A stretch of DNA of 64,000 nucleotides, from assembly GCF_027270315.1 (NCBI RefSeq), contig NZ_CP114413.1:9114001-9178000 (forward strand), read 5' to 3'. Numbering within the stretch: position 1 is the stretch's first letter; each line of letters starts with the position of its first letter. The position numbers and the translations under genes were made by a program. Origin of the DNA: Streptomyces cinnabarinus (GTDB lineage: Bacteria; Actinomycetota; Actinomycetes; Streptomycetales; Streptomycetaceae). The notes beneath the pieces were generated by a model, which made no database searches, had not been told where the DNA came from, and saw only the letters and a list, made by a program, of their open reading frames with translations. Shown piece after piece: positions 53,191 through 61,764 of this stretch.

Positions 53191-53357
53191 TGGGTCCCGG
53201 GAACGGGTCACGCTGGACGGGAATCGAAGATGAAGGTCATGGACCACACCGCTCATCACACCGGCACCACGCGTGAGCACGCTGCCAGGAGGGCCACGGT
53301 CATGACGCCCACGCGGCGCACCACGGCGCTCACGCGAGGGCGTCCTGGTCCATAGCG

Positions 53358-53771
53358 GTGAGGGCGACGCTGCACTGCCTGACCGGCTGCGCCATCGGCG
53401 AGATCCTCGGCATGGTCATCGGCACCGCGCTGATGTGGGGCAACGCGCCCACCATGGCCCTGGCGATCACGCTGGCATTCCTCTTCGGCTACTCGTTCAC
53501 GCTGTTCGCGGTCCTCCGGGCCGGCCTCGACCTCAAGTCCGCGATCAAGGGCGCGCTGGCCGCCGACACCGTATCGATCGCGGTCATGGAGCTCGTCGAC
53601 AACGCCGTCATCGCCCTCACCCCGGGTGCGATGGACGCCCACCTGTTCGACGGGTTGTTCTGGGCGGCCCTGCTGGGCGGATTCGCGGTGGCCTTCCTGG
53701 TCACCACGCCGGTCAACAAGTGGATGATCGGCCGCGGCAACGGCCACGCCGTCGTCCACGCCCACCACTGA
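53358..53771 (+). CDS. DUF4396 membrane protein
   Basis: From GTG 53358 the 137-residue core is intact: TLHCLTGCAIGEILGMVIGT, three or four hydrophobic helices, and a His-rich end (HAVVHAHH). Family members usually begin with a His-rich leader. Here the leader is split: MDHTAHHTGTTREHAAR opens at ATG 53239 in one frame, while GHGHDAHAAHHGAHARASWS precedes the core in the right frame without a start. A one-base change near 53290 is implied. Metal transport or storage is plausible given the CsoR-type box. Confidence 0.75.
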   Translation: MRATLHCLTGCAIGEILGMVIGTALMWGNAPTMALAITLAFLFGYSFTLFAVLRAGLDLKSAIKGALAADTVSIAVMELVDNAVIALTPGAMDAHLFDGLFWAALLGGFAVAFLVTTPVNKWMIGRGNGHAVVHAHH

Positions 53772-53788
53772 CGAACCCCTGCAGACCC

Positions 53789-53834
53789 ACGCCTTCGGGT
53801 CGTCCCTGACATAACAGGGACGACCCGAAGGCGT
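53789..53834. terminator. 20-bp perfect hairpin, bidirectional terminator candidate
   Basis: ACGCCTTCGGGTCGTCCCTG pairs with its exact complement across a 6-base loop, 17 bp after the DUF4396 stop. The U-tract is poor, but stem length and position favour a terminator closing the copper island. Confidence 0.75.
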
Positions 53835-54099
53835 TTGCGTCACCGAGACAGGGCGAACCCGGCAGAGCGCCGAAGCCCAGGGCCCATTCAGCAGCGCGCG
53901 GCTCGCCTGTTCAGCGATGGGGACAGGGCGTACGCCACCACCACGTCGGCCAGGGGCGGGAAGGTACAGGATCCACCGTGCACCCCGGCACGGCTCAGGG
54001 TGTGCGCGACGCCGACACTCGGCAGCAACAGGTCCAGCTGTACGAGTCGCAGGGCTCGGTCACCGAGCCGCGTCCCCGTCGCCTACGCGTCACGCCGGG

Positions 54100-54600
54100 C
54101 GGGCCGGCCCGCATCCTGGGGACGCAGGCCGGCCAGGGTCACCGTCGCGAGCCGCCGCACAGCAGCCTTCGACGACAGGGTTCCGGTCCCGGTGAGTGCG
54201 TGCAGGCAGTAGCCGGGCAGTTCTCCGGAGAGATGTCGTCCCGGACCTCGCCCGCCTGAACCGCTTCGGCCAGCAGCCCCCGGACGAAGTGCCGCAGATG
54301 CTGCTCGGTGTGCGCGACATGGTCACCCCGGTGCAGGACGGCGGACAGCTCTCCCCCTGTCCGTGCCGCTGCTGCTGGATCAACGCGTAGCGCTCCAGCA
54401 CCGCTTCGAGCCGCTCACCAGGGGTGCCGGGACGGTCCTTGAGTTCGGCGAGTTCGGCAAGGTGACCGGCGATCTGCCCCTCGTGCCACGCCGCCAAGAC
54501 GACTCAACGTCCGAGAAGTACTTGTACAGAGTGGCCCGCCCGATGCCGCTCTCCTCGGCGATCCGCCACGCCACCCTGCGCGGCACCAAGGCCATCGTCA
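54100..54600 (-). pseudogene. TetR-family regulator, frameshifted and truncated
   Basis: Minus-strand AWRIAEESGIGRATLYKYFS, then in another frame LAAWHEGQIAGHLAELAELK and RLEAVLERYALIQQQRHGQG, is a TetR protein. The ligand domain continues in a further shifted frame to about 54100. The N-terminal helix is lost where the IS1182 piece begins near 54580-54600. Confidence 0.65.
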
Positions 54601-54980
54601 TCAAGTTCGACAAGGAGACGTGTCGCCCCTGCCCGGTGCGCGACCAGTGCACCCGCTCGAAGACCGGCGGTCGGACCCTCTGCCTGCAACCCCGCGAGCT
54701 GCAAGAAGTCCTCGACCATGCCCGTCTCCAGCAGGCCGACGAGTAGTGGCGAGCCAAGTACGGAACCCGCGCGGGCATCGAGGGAACCATCCACCAGGCG
54801 GTCGCGGTCACCGGGATGAGACGTGCCCGCTACCTCGGTCTCCAGAAGTCCCACCTGGAGCACGTCTTCTCCGCCGTTGCGCTCAACCTCATTCGCCTCG
54901 ACGCCTGGTGGAACGGCCACCCGCTCGACCGCACACGCGTCAGCCACCTTGCCCGCCTCGACCTCTCCCTCACCGCGTGA
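54581..54980 (+). mobile_element. IS1182-family transposase, C-terminal fragment
   Basis: IKFDKETCRPCPVRDQCTRS and LCLQPRELQEVLDHARLQQA, then after an in-frame TAG at 54745, WRAKYGTRAGIEGTIHQAVA, ARYLGLQKSHLEHVFSAVAL and LIRLDAWWNGHPLDRTRVSH to a stop at 54980. This is the conserved end of IS1182 transposases with the CxxC-type zinc cluster. The N-terminal half is missing. Confidence 0.8.
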
Positions 54981-55604
54981 CCGAATAAGCCAGCAGGATC
55001 GGTGACAGCGTTCTACCCGGCACCCCGTGACCCGGCGGAGGGTCACTCGCCAGGTTCGTGCTCTGCCTGTCGCTCCTGCCGTGCTCCTGCAGCGTCTGGA
55101 AGGCAGCGAAATACAGCAGCCCGTCACCGTCAACGACCCTTGGGGCCGAGGCCGTTCACTGGAGCGGATAGACGAAGATCGCCAACAGCTTTGGCTACTG
55201 GCCAGCGCACGAGCGGCATGGGGATGGCGTGCGCGCTTCTGGCTGTTGGCCTGGCCCTTTCGCGACATGGAGCCGACTGTGGACCGTTCGGGGGTTTTGG
55301 GGGATTCCCAGCGAGCGGCGGTAGGGATCGGCGAGTATGCGCAGATGGCGAACTCGGGGGTGCGGGCGAGGAGCCATCCTAGGCCTGTCCTGCGGATCAG
55401 GCCGGATCCGGTCGACGCCCCCTTGTACGCCGCAGATGTGCGCGCCAAGCCCGGCAGCCCCGGCAAGTTCCGCCGGACAGGTCCTACTGGTTCAACAGAA
55501 CACAGCCTGAAGACTGCTCGCCACGGGGAGATGATCCACCGCTGCGAAAGCCGTGCCAGGACACGCAGGCGAGTGCGCGGGCACCCCTGCCGCCGGTGCC
55601 TGAA
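54981..55604. other. About 620 bp without recognised genes
   Basis: Several long overlapping frames exist (for example ERIDEDRQQLWLLASARAAW on the plus strand) but none matches a family I know. The CCTAGGCCTGTCCTGCGGAT stretch near 55378 could be an IS end. Confidence 0.4.
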
Positions 55605-56291
55605 TCAGGCGTGCTCCGGCTCATCCTCCATCGGGTCAGCGACACCGAGCAGAGCGAAGCAGATGTGCAGCACCGCGTCCTCCAGGCTGGGGACTTCGTC
55701 GATGCTCCCCTGCCGCAGGCACCGGCATAGAGCCTCATGGGTGGCGTCGGCGGCGGCGAGGTAGTTGGCGTGCGGGACGCGACGGTACTCAGGAAGCCTG
55801 GTGCGCCAGACGCGCATCGACTCGGCGAACCAGGAGCGGCAGGCGTCCTGGTGCTCTCGGGCGCGGCCGCCGGCCGACGCCGTCTCCAGGAAGAACGCCT
55901 TGGCGAATTCCGGTTCTTCGGCGACCAGTCTGAGGTAGGCGCGGATCGAGGCGCGGAGTGTCGCCACGGGCGCGAGTGACTGTTCCGACGATTGCGCGAA
56001 CGACGCCTTGAGGCACTTGATGGTCAGCTCACGGCTCGCCTCGGCGGCGGCGATGAAGCACTCTTCCTTGTCCGCGAAGAGTGCGTAGAACGTCTTGCGG
56101 GATACGCCTGCTCGCGACGTGACGTCGGCCACGGTCGTGGCGAGGTAGCCCTTTTCGGCCACCACGACCGTCATCGCGTAGAGGAGTCGTTGGCGCTGAG
56201 AGCCCGTCACGAGCTCCTGCGCGAGCCCGTGTGGCCCGCGGGGAAGGCTGGTCAGATGTGGCTTCAGTCGGGGCCGGATCGAATCTGTCAT
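55605..56291 (-). CDS. TetR-family transcriptional regulator
   Basis: ATG 56291 gives 228 residues. The N-terminal HTH reads LLYAMTVVVAEKGYLATTVA, RAGVSRKTFYALFADKEECF, preceded by about 30 extra residues. The C-terminal part (EPEFAKAFFLETASAGG) is a typical ligand domain of solvent- or lipid-responsive TetRs. It is divergent from the beta-helix protein; a 29-bp dyad at 56302-56330 is its probable operator. Confidence 0.9.
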   Translation of the reverse strand: MTDSIRPRLKPHLTSLPRGPHGLAQELVTGSQRQRLLYAMTVVVAEKGYLATTVADVTSRAGVSRKTFYALFADKEECFIAAAEASRELTIKCLKASFAQSSEQSLAPVATLRASIRAYLRLVAEEPEFAKAFFLETASAGGRAREHQDACRSWFAESMRVWRTRLPEYRRVPHANYLAAADATHEALCRCLRQGSIDEVPSLEDAVLHICFALLGVADPMEDEPEHA

Positions 56292-56301
56292 GGCTGCCAA
56301 G

Positions 56302-56330
56302 CATTCTGATACATGTTGTGTACGCGAATG
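56302..56330. promoter_or_regulatory. TetR operator between tetR and the beta-helix gene
   Basis: A nested dyad reads CATTC-TGA-TACA-TGTTG-TGTA-CGC-GAATG. Both half-sites mirror exactly around the 5-base centre. Confidence 0.68.
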
Positions 56331-56414
56331 TTTCTCACTCTGTCGCTCGATGAGAAGCCCGCAGGACGAGAGATCCCGCCGGACGAGACAGAAAGAAGAG
56401 AGGCACCCCCCACC

Positions 56415-57656
56415 ATGAAGAACTCAACTGCCCTTTCGGCGATGACCGCCTTACTGGCGGCCGTTGCCGGGACCGTCGCTGTCGCGCCGACTCCCGCGCA
56501 GGCGGTCGACGGGCCCGTGACCATGATCGTCGACTCCGCTCTGGATGCCGTGGACGCCGACGTGTCCGACGGCGTCTGCCGTACCGCTGCAGGAACCTGC
56601 ACCCTGCGCGCGGCGGTCATGGCCGCCAACACCCGGCCCGGCAGCACGATCGAGCTGCCCGCCGGCCACTACCGCCTGTCCATCCCGCCGAATCCCGAGT
56701 ACCTGAACACCCGCACTGCCGACCCGACCACAGGCGACCTGAACGTCACCGCGCCCACCACCTTCCGAGGGGCTGGCGCACGGGAGACCGTCATCGACGC
56801 AGACCGTGTCGACCGGGTCTTGCGCATGGGAGCCGACACCACACTGTCCGACCTCACCGTCACCGGAGGCGAGGCCAAGCAACGCGAGGTGCGCTTCACC
56901 GACCCCGGCGGTGGCGGTATCGCCAACAGCAAGAACATGACGCTGCGCCGTGTGGCGGTCACCGGAAACACCGCCGGCTACGGAGGAGGCATCTTCAACA
57001 TCCCGGACTCCCACCTGACCCTGATCGAGAGCACTGTCAGCAACAACACCGCCGGCGAAGCCGGAGGCATCCGCTTCGACGACACGGGCACCGTCCTCAA
57101 CTCCACGATCGCAGACAACCGCGTGACTGACGACTGGGACAGGCCGGGCAGCCTGTCCGGATACGGAGGCGGCATCGACATCCGCGGCACTGGCCTGGTG
57201 GACATCCGCAACTCCACGATCACAGGCAACACTTCCACCGACGGAGGGGGCGGGATCAACATCGCCCCCGCCTACCTGGACAGCCTGCCCTCCGGGGTCA
57301 CCGACGCGATCGACGCACCGCTGGGCCACCTCGCCCTGCAGAACACGATCATCGCCGGCAACACCGTCGGCCCCGCCCCCGGCGACTGCAAGAAGGCCTT
57401 CGCCGCGATCGAGTCCCGCGGCGGCAACCTCGACAGCGCCGGCACCTGCGGTCTGACAGCCGCGGGCGATCTGCCCCGCCAGGAACCGCGCCTCGGCCCC
57501 CTGGGCAACCACGGCGGGCCCACGGACACCGCGGCACTGCTGTTCGGCAGCCCGGCCATTGACGCGGCCTCCGACTGCCCCGCCACCGATCAGAGAGGCG
57601 TCACCCGGCCTCAGGGCCCGGCCTGCGACATCGGCGCCTTCGAGTACCAGCCCTGA
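56415..57656 (+). CDS. Secreted right-handed beta-helix protein (choice-of-anchor Q, CSLREA-like)
   Basis: ATG 56415 gives 413 residues. A Sec signal peptide (ALSAMTALLAAVAGTVAVAP, cleavage after AQA) is followed by a CSLREA-like motif (TCTLRAAVMAANTRPGSTIE). Repeated beta-helix turns (GGGIANSKNMTLRRVAVTGN, YGGGIFNIPDSHLTLIESTV, GGGINIAP) come next. The choice-of-anchor Q end reads FGSPAIDAASDC with DQRGVTRPQGPACDIGAFEY. It is an extracellular protein, possibly binding or cleaving polysaccharide; no catalytic residues can be assigned. The divergent TetR likely controls it. Confidence 0.85.
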   Translation: MKNSTALSAMTALLAAVAGTVAVAPTPAQAVDGPVTMIVDSALDAVDADVSDGVCRTAAGTCTLRAAVMAANTRPGSTIELPAGHYRLSIPPNPEYLNTRTADPTTGDLNVTAPTTFRGAGARETVIDADRVDRVLRMGADTTLSDLTVTGGEAKQREVRFTDPGGGGIANSKNMTLRRVAVTGNTAGYGGGIFNIPDSHLTLIESTVSNNTAGEAGGIRFDDTGTVLNSTIADNRVTDDWDRPGSLSGYGGGIDIRGTGLVDIRNSTITGNTSTDGGGGINIAPAYLDSLPSGVTDAIDAPLGHLALQNTIIAGNTVGPAPGDCKKAFAAIESRGGNLDSAGTCGLTAAGDLPRQEPRLGPLGNHGGPTDTAALLFGSPAIDAASDCPATDQRGVTRPQGPACDIGAFEYQP

Positions 57657-57989
57657 TCCCCGCTACCCCCTCCTCTGGGTCGGGACGCCTTCCAGTGTCA
57701 TCAACCCGGTGTGCGGCTGCTGTTGAGGCTGGGGATGGTGCGGCACTACTGGGACGCGCTGAAGGGCGCTCTCAGACTGCGTGACCGCTCCAAGGCGGCG
57801 GACGAACCGGCGCACTTCACGCTGCTGACGCGAGCGGAACGGCCGTGACCCGCTGGTTCGATGCGGGTGTCGCCTTGGAGACCGGGCCGTTTGCGTGTGG
57901 CGCTGCGGGCATTGGCGGCACGTCACGGCGTGGTGCGGCACCGGCCGTCCGACGGATCGGTGTCCACCGCGTCAGAGGTGTGTCCACGG
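57657..57989. other. Short unassigned region
   Basis: A 45-codon frame at 57711-57848 (VRLLLRLGMVRHYWDALKGA) looks like the C-terminal piece of an unknown protein. Nothing else is recognised before the IS630 fragment. Confidence 0.3.
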
Positions 57990-58507
57990 TGAACTCCGCT
58001 GGGGCCTTGACCCAAGGCCCCAGCGCCGGCCGCGAAACCTTACGCGGCCTGCTCGCCCGCCGCGGCATCACCTTCCAGCGCACAAAGACCTGGAAGGAAT
58101 CCCCCGACCCCGAACGGGAGACGAAGCTGGACCGGATCGAGGAGGTCCTTGACCGCTTCCCGGACCGGGTCTTCGCCTTCGACGAGTTCGGCCCGCTCGA
58201 GATCCGGCCCATCGCGGGCTCGGGCTGGGCCGAACAGTAACATCCCGACCGGATGCCGGCGACCTACCACCGCACCCACGGAGTCCGGTACCTCCACGGC
58301 TGCTACTCGGTCGGTGACGACACCCTGTGGGGCGTCAACCGTCGCAGGAAGGGCGCCGGGAACACGCTGGCCGCACTGAAGTCGATCCGTGCCGCCCGAC
58401 CCGACGGCGCACCGATCTACGTGATCCTGGACAACCTGTCCGCCCACAAGGGCGCAGACATCCGCCGCTGGGCCAAGAAACACAAGGTCGAACTGTGCTT
58501 CACCCCG
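57990..58507 (+). mobile_element. IS630-family transposase fragment, with in-frame stop
   Basis: ETLRGLLARRGITFQRTKTW, DRVFAFDEFGPLEIRPIAGS, then a TAA at 58238, then TYHRTHGVRYLHGCYSVGDD and YVILDNLSAHKGADIRRWAK: an IS630 DDE transposase with the first and second catalytic Asp (FDEFG, ILDNLSAH). The C-terminus with the last Glu is cut at about 58507 by the IS3 element. The N-terminal HTH is also missing or decayed. Confidence 0.8.
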
Positions 58508-58513
58508 TGGTGG

Positions 58514-59195
58514 TCAGGCTGAGAGTGCGGTCTCGTATTCGGCGGGACTGCGGTAGCCGAGGCTGCTGTGCAGACGGTGCAAGTTGTACCAGCCCTCGAT
58601 GAAGTCGAGGATCGCGGTGCGGGCGGCGGCCCGGCTGGGCCAGACGGTGGTGTCGAGCAACTCCCGTTTGATGGTGGCGAAGAACGACTCGGCGAGTGCG
58701 TTGTCCCAGCACTGTCCGGTGCGCCCGCCGGACAGAATGACACCCAACTCCGCTGCCAGTGACGTGAATTGCTGGCTGGTGTATTGACAGCCGCGATTGG
58801 AGTGAAAGATCACCGGCCGGGTGGGACGACGCTGGCGGCAGGCGGAGCTGAGAGCGTCCGCGACCAGACCGGTCCGCAGATGATCGGCGGTGGACCAGCC
58901 GACCACGCGGCGCGAGGCAATTCGCTTTTCGCAGCACCTCGATCGTCTCCACCTGCTCAGCGGCCAACCTCCGCAGTCGGCGCAGCTCTTCGCGCTCGGC
59001 CGTCGTCAGCTCTCCCGGCGCCCCCTGCCCGCGGTCGATCGCGTCCTGCTTGACCCAGTTCCGCAGGCCCTCGGCACTGACCCCGATCTGACGGGCCACC
59101 TCGGTGACGGTCTTCCCGGAGGAGCGCACGAGCGCGACCGCGTCCCGCTTGAACTCCTCCGTGTACCGCCTGCTGCGGTTGCTCTTACTTCCCAC
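58514..59195 (-). mobile_element. IS3-family element with internal deletion
   Basis: OrfA starts at 59195 (RRYTEEFKRDAVALVRSSGK, VTEVARQIGVSAEGLRNWVK) and its coiled-coil end EQVETIEVLRKANCL joins near 58910 directly to the orfB core VVGWSTADHLRTGLVADALS. OrfB continues HSNRGCQYTSQQFTSLAAEL, CWDNALAESFFATIKRELLD (catalytic Asp and Glu) to the stop at 58514. The orfB N-terminal part with the HTH and first Asp is deleted, so it cannot transpose alone. It sits inside the IS630 gene. Confidence 0.85.
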
Positions 59196-59244
59196 CCGGC
59201 ACTACTTCCTCTGGAACCTCATGTCCCCGTCTCCAGGTGTCCAC

Positions 59245-59335
59245 GATCAAGGGGAAGGCTCAGGATCGGCAGCAGCGGCTCGATGAGGGCCCACTCTGCG
59301 TCCGTCATGTCCGAGGGATAGCGGGAAGTGCGCAT
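59245..59335 (-). mobile_element. IS5-family transposase, N-terminal fragment
   Basis: ATG 59335 reads MRTSRYPSDMTDAEWALIEP LLPIL, the typical first residues of a Streptomyces IS5 transposase. The reading then ends at the IS3 end region. Confidence 0.65.
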
Positions 59336-59434
59336 GCGAGAAGGCCAGGGGCCAGCCGGATCGGGGAATGCGGGATGGGCGGACCGGGCCGAGTCCCTGG
59401 GCTCCTTCGCGTGAGGCGGACCACCTCCCTTGGG

Positions 59435-59878
59435 TTACTGGAGTTGCGGGTGGGCGATCATGCCGAGCGAGCTCTGGATGGCGTTCATCTGCGCGACGAC
59501 GTAGGCCACCCAGCGGCTCTTGGGAAAGAGTCGGGCGTGCGGGTCAAGAACACCGGTGATCACGCTGCTGATCTGCGTGTACTTCACCTCGGCCCACTGC
59601 CGCTCCCATGCCTCCAGCTCGTCGGCGTCCTCGCAGAAGTGATAGCCCCGGTCGAACGACCACATCAGGGGCGGCCACCGCTTCCCGCCCGCCAACTCGC
59701 GGTAGGCGGCAAGGCCGCGCACGATCTGCGAGCGGGACAGCTCGGTGACCACCATCAGCCGGGACTTCTTCAGCCCGGCCGGGGCGGTCTCCATCAACGC
59801 AAGCCGGATGGTGTCGGCGTGACGCGCGGCACTGGGTGAGCGGCGTCGGTCGCGCTCCCGTGTCCTGGAGCGCGGCAT
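59435..59878 (-). CDS. RacP-like regulatory protein
   Basis: ATG 59878 gives 147 residues. The pattern (RHADTIRLALMETAPAGLKK, LMVVTELSRSQIVRGLAAYR, SFDRGYHFCEDADELEAWER, SVITGVLDPHARLFPKSRWV) resembles Streptomyces RacP/winged-helix proteins of about 150 residues found on integrative elements. It probably binds DNA through the winged helix. It lies just behind a truncated gene, three bases from its stop. Confidence 0.6.
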   Translation of the reverse strand: MPRSRTRERDRRRSPSAARHADTIRLALMETAPAGLKKSRLMVVTELSRSQIVRGLAAYRELAGGKRWPPLMWSFDRGYHFCEDADELEAWERQWAEVKYTQISSVITGVLDPHARLFPKSRWVAYVVAQMNAIQSSLGMIAHPQLQ

Positions 59879-59880
59879 CA

Positions 59881-60125
59881 CTACTCGCCCCGCAACAGCC
59901 GCGCCAGTGCGTCGTCGACGTCGACGTTCCCGGTGTCGACAGCGTGTTCCATCCAGTCCAGGGTGGCCCGGCAGCGGGCGATGTTCTCGTGCAGGAGCGA
60001 GCGTTCCTCCACCGAGACTGCGCGGCCGTGCAGTCCGGGCACGACCCGGCCGGCGGCGGCCACGAAGGCGTGGCAGGCAGTGACCAGGTCGAGAGAAAGG
60101 CCACGCTCGCAGAACCCAAACGCCC
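59881..60125 (-). pseudogene. Unknown protein, 5' end replaced by IS5 sequence
   Basis: FGFCERGLSLDLVTACHAFV, AAAGRVVPGLHGRAVSVEER and CRATLDWMEHAVDTGNVDVD end at a TAG at 59881. The open frame begins upstream in IS5 transposase sequence (MLEALLEG), so the native N-terminus is gone. It is probably the original upstream partner of the RacP-like gene. Confidence 0.5.
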
Positions 60126-60398
60126 GAATCATCCCCAGCGGTTCCCGCTCCCGGCCGACCCAAGAGCCCCCTTCCAGCAGGGCCTCGAGCATGCCGGCGT
60201 CACGCCGCTGGCCGGAAGCGGTGGGAGTCGGTCGGCCAGGCGCCGAACTCCTGCGGCATCTCCCGCCACTGCCCGCCCGTCTTGAACCGCCAGATCACGC
60301 CCTCGAACTGCTGGCGCGGGGTACGGGCCATATTCGCCAATCGGCAGGTACGGCCCCATGAACTCCCGCTCTTCCTTCGTCAGTTGTACTTGCGTCAC
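60120..60398 (-). mobile_element. IS5-family (DUF4096) transposase, N-terminal fragment
   Basis: Three minus-strand frames combine: QLTKEEREFMGPYLPIGEYG, then PRQQFEGVIWRFKTGGQWRE with MPQEFGAWPT, then DAGMLEALLEG. This is the DUF4096 N-terminal domain of an IS5-type transposase, with two frameshifts and no DDE domain. Confidence 0.7.
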
Positions 60399-60701
60399 GC
60401 AAGATGATCGCCGGATCAGACTTCTGGGCGAGGGTAAAATCCCGCAAATTGATCACGGCTCGATACGTTCCAGGTAGGCGCGGCCGCACGTATTGGCCGG
60501 AATGATGTGCGCCAAATGGCCCACCCGTTTGAGCGGGCGTTCATGCATACAAATTGTTGACGCGTTCCTGGCCTGCATCGCCGGACGTGAGCCGTACCTC
60601 GGACTCGCGGTCTGGCGACCAGAATTTCCGGCCGCGTGTACTAGGATCCGCCACTAGCATCACTCGATTGACCGTTGCTCACCCAATGGATAGGAGACCC
60701 G
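60399..60701. other. Promoter region of the monooxygenase-like gene
   Basis: About 300 bp, less GC-rich than its surroundings. The last 20 bp carry GATAGGAGACCC, the ribosome site of the gene at 60702. No gene is seen. Confidence 0.5.
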
Positions 60702-60998
60702 ATGCTCGGCGTGCTCGTGACTTTCGCACAAACCGACAAGTTTGATCGTGCAACTCTCGTAAAGATTGCCGGCGAACTCCGTGGACCGTTCGAAGGCATG
60801 GTCGGCCTTCGCTTCAAGAGCTTCATGCTCGACGAAGACGGCGTTCAGGCAAGGAACTTCTACGTGTGGGATGACGAGGAGAAAGGCCGGTCCTTCTTCA
60901 CGGAGGAGCTCGTCGACAAGGTGGCGGGGATTTATGGCGTCCCGCCCAAAATCGAATACCTCGATATCGTTGGGTTCGTCGACAACTCTGGCGCCTGA
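60702..60998 (+). CDS. Small monooxygenase-like (YdhR/ABM fold) protein
   Basis: ATG 60702 follows GGAG. The 98-residue protein (MLGVLVTFAQTDKFDRATLV, ARNFYVWDDEEKGRSFFTEE, VAGIYGVPPKIEYLDIVGFV) resembles dimeric alpha-beta barrel YdhR-like monooxygenases. Function unknown. Its codon use is less GC-biased (AAG, GAA, TAT, AAA common) than neighbouring genes, which suggests separate acquisition. Confidence 0.68.
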   Translation: MLGVLVTFAQTDKFDRATLVKIAGELRGPFEGMVGLRFKSFMLDEDGVQARNFYVWDDEEKGRSFFTEELVDKVAGIYGVPPKIEYLDIVGFVDNSGA

Positions 60999-61094
60999 TT
61001 CTCAAGGAGGCTGTGGCGCAAACATTTGCTGTCCAGGCCGTTTTAGGCCATCTGGGCATGCCATAGAACTTCCTCACATGCGACCCCAGTACTC

Positions 61095-61150
61095 CAGCCG
61101 TAGATCGTGATCTCTGGTCAGCGCGGCGTGAAGACAGTGCGGCCACCGGT
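61095..61150. repeat. IS701-end-like sequence, copy 1
   Basis: AGCCGTAGATCGTGATCTC continuing to GCGGCCACCGGTA resembles the sequence at 61692-61750, which is the left end of the IS701 element. It is a solo end left by an earlier event or a second element. Confidence 0.5.
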
Positions 61151-61175
61151 AGGCCCCTCCCGGGGAGGAGTGATC

Positions 61176-61634
61176 TCAAGGCGACGCAGCCGACGACATC
61201 AGCTCTTCCAGCTTGTTGAGAGCCTGAGTCCAGCCTTCCTCGTGGAGAGCTTGTCGTCGCCCAGTTGCGAAGTCGCCCTGGGTGAAGACCAGCTCCGCCG
61301 ACGTACCGTCGATATCGCGAAGCGACAGCGTCACTACGGTCTCTCGATCCTCGGGATCGGGATCCTCCCATCGGAAAGTGTAGGACAGGCGTTCCGGAGG
61401 GTCGACCTCAAGGAATTCCCCCACTAGGTAGAACAGATCGCCTTCCGGAGGCTGCATCGCAATCCGATAACCGCCTCCTGGCCGAAGGTCGCTTTCCATG
61501 CTCGGGGTGGTGAACCCTTCAGGGCCCCACCACTTGGCCAGTTCCTCTGGTTGGGTCAAGGCTCGGAATACGACCGAGCAGGGCGCGGTGAGAACACGCT
61601 GCATTTGTAGCCTCAGTCCGCGCTCGTGCGTCAT
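61176..61634 (-). CDS. SRPBCC (AHSA1/START-like) family protein
   Basis: ATG 61634 (or GTG 61649) gives about 152 residues with the SRPBCC pattern: VFRALTQPEELAKWWGPEGF, GGGYRIAMQPPEGDLFYLVG, ERLSYTFRWEDPDPEDRETV and a C-terminal helix GWTQALNKLEELM. These cytoplasmic proteins bind hydrophobic ligands; the role is not defined. It is framed by two IS701-end-like repeats. Confidence 0.88.
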   Translation of the reverse strand: MTHERGLRLQMQRVLTAPCSVVFRALTQPEELAKWWGPEGFTTPSMESDLRPGGGYRIAMQPPEGDLFYLVGEFLEVDPPERLSYTFRWEDPDPEDRETVVTLSLRDIDGTSAELVFTQGDFATGRRQALHEEGWTQALNKLEELMSSAASP

Positions 61635-61691
61635 CACGAACCCTTCCACCCAAAGGCGTCGAGGTCGACCACTACACCCATCCTAATGCGC

Positions 61692-61752
61692 TAGCCGTAG
61701 ACTGCGATGTGGCTGGTCAGGGCAGTGCGAGGGCAGGTTCGGCCACCGGTGA
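61692..61752. repeat. IS701-end-like sequence, copy 2 (element left end)
   Basis: AGCCGTAGACTGCGATGTGG running to TTCGGCCACCGGTGATC lies directly before the transposase start at 61765. It shares about three quarters of its bases with 61095-61150. Confidence 0.55.
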
Positions 61753-61764
61753 TCATCGTGTGTT

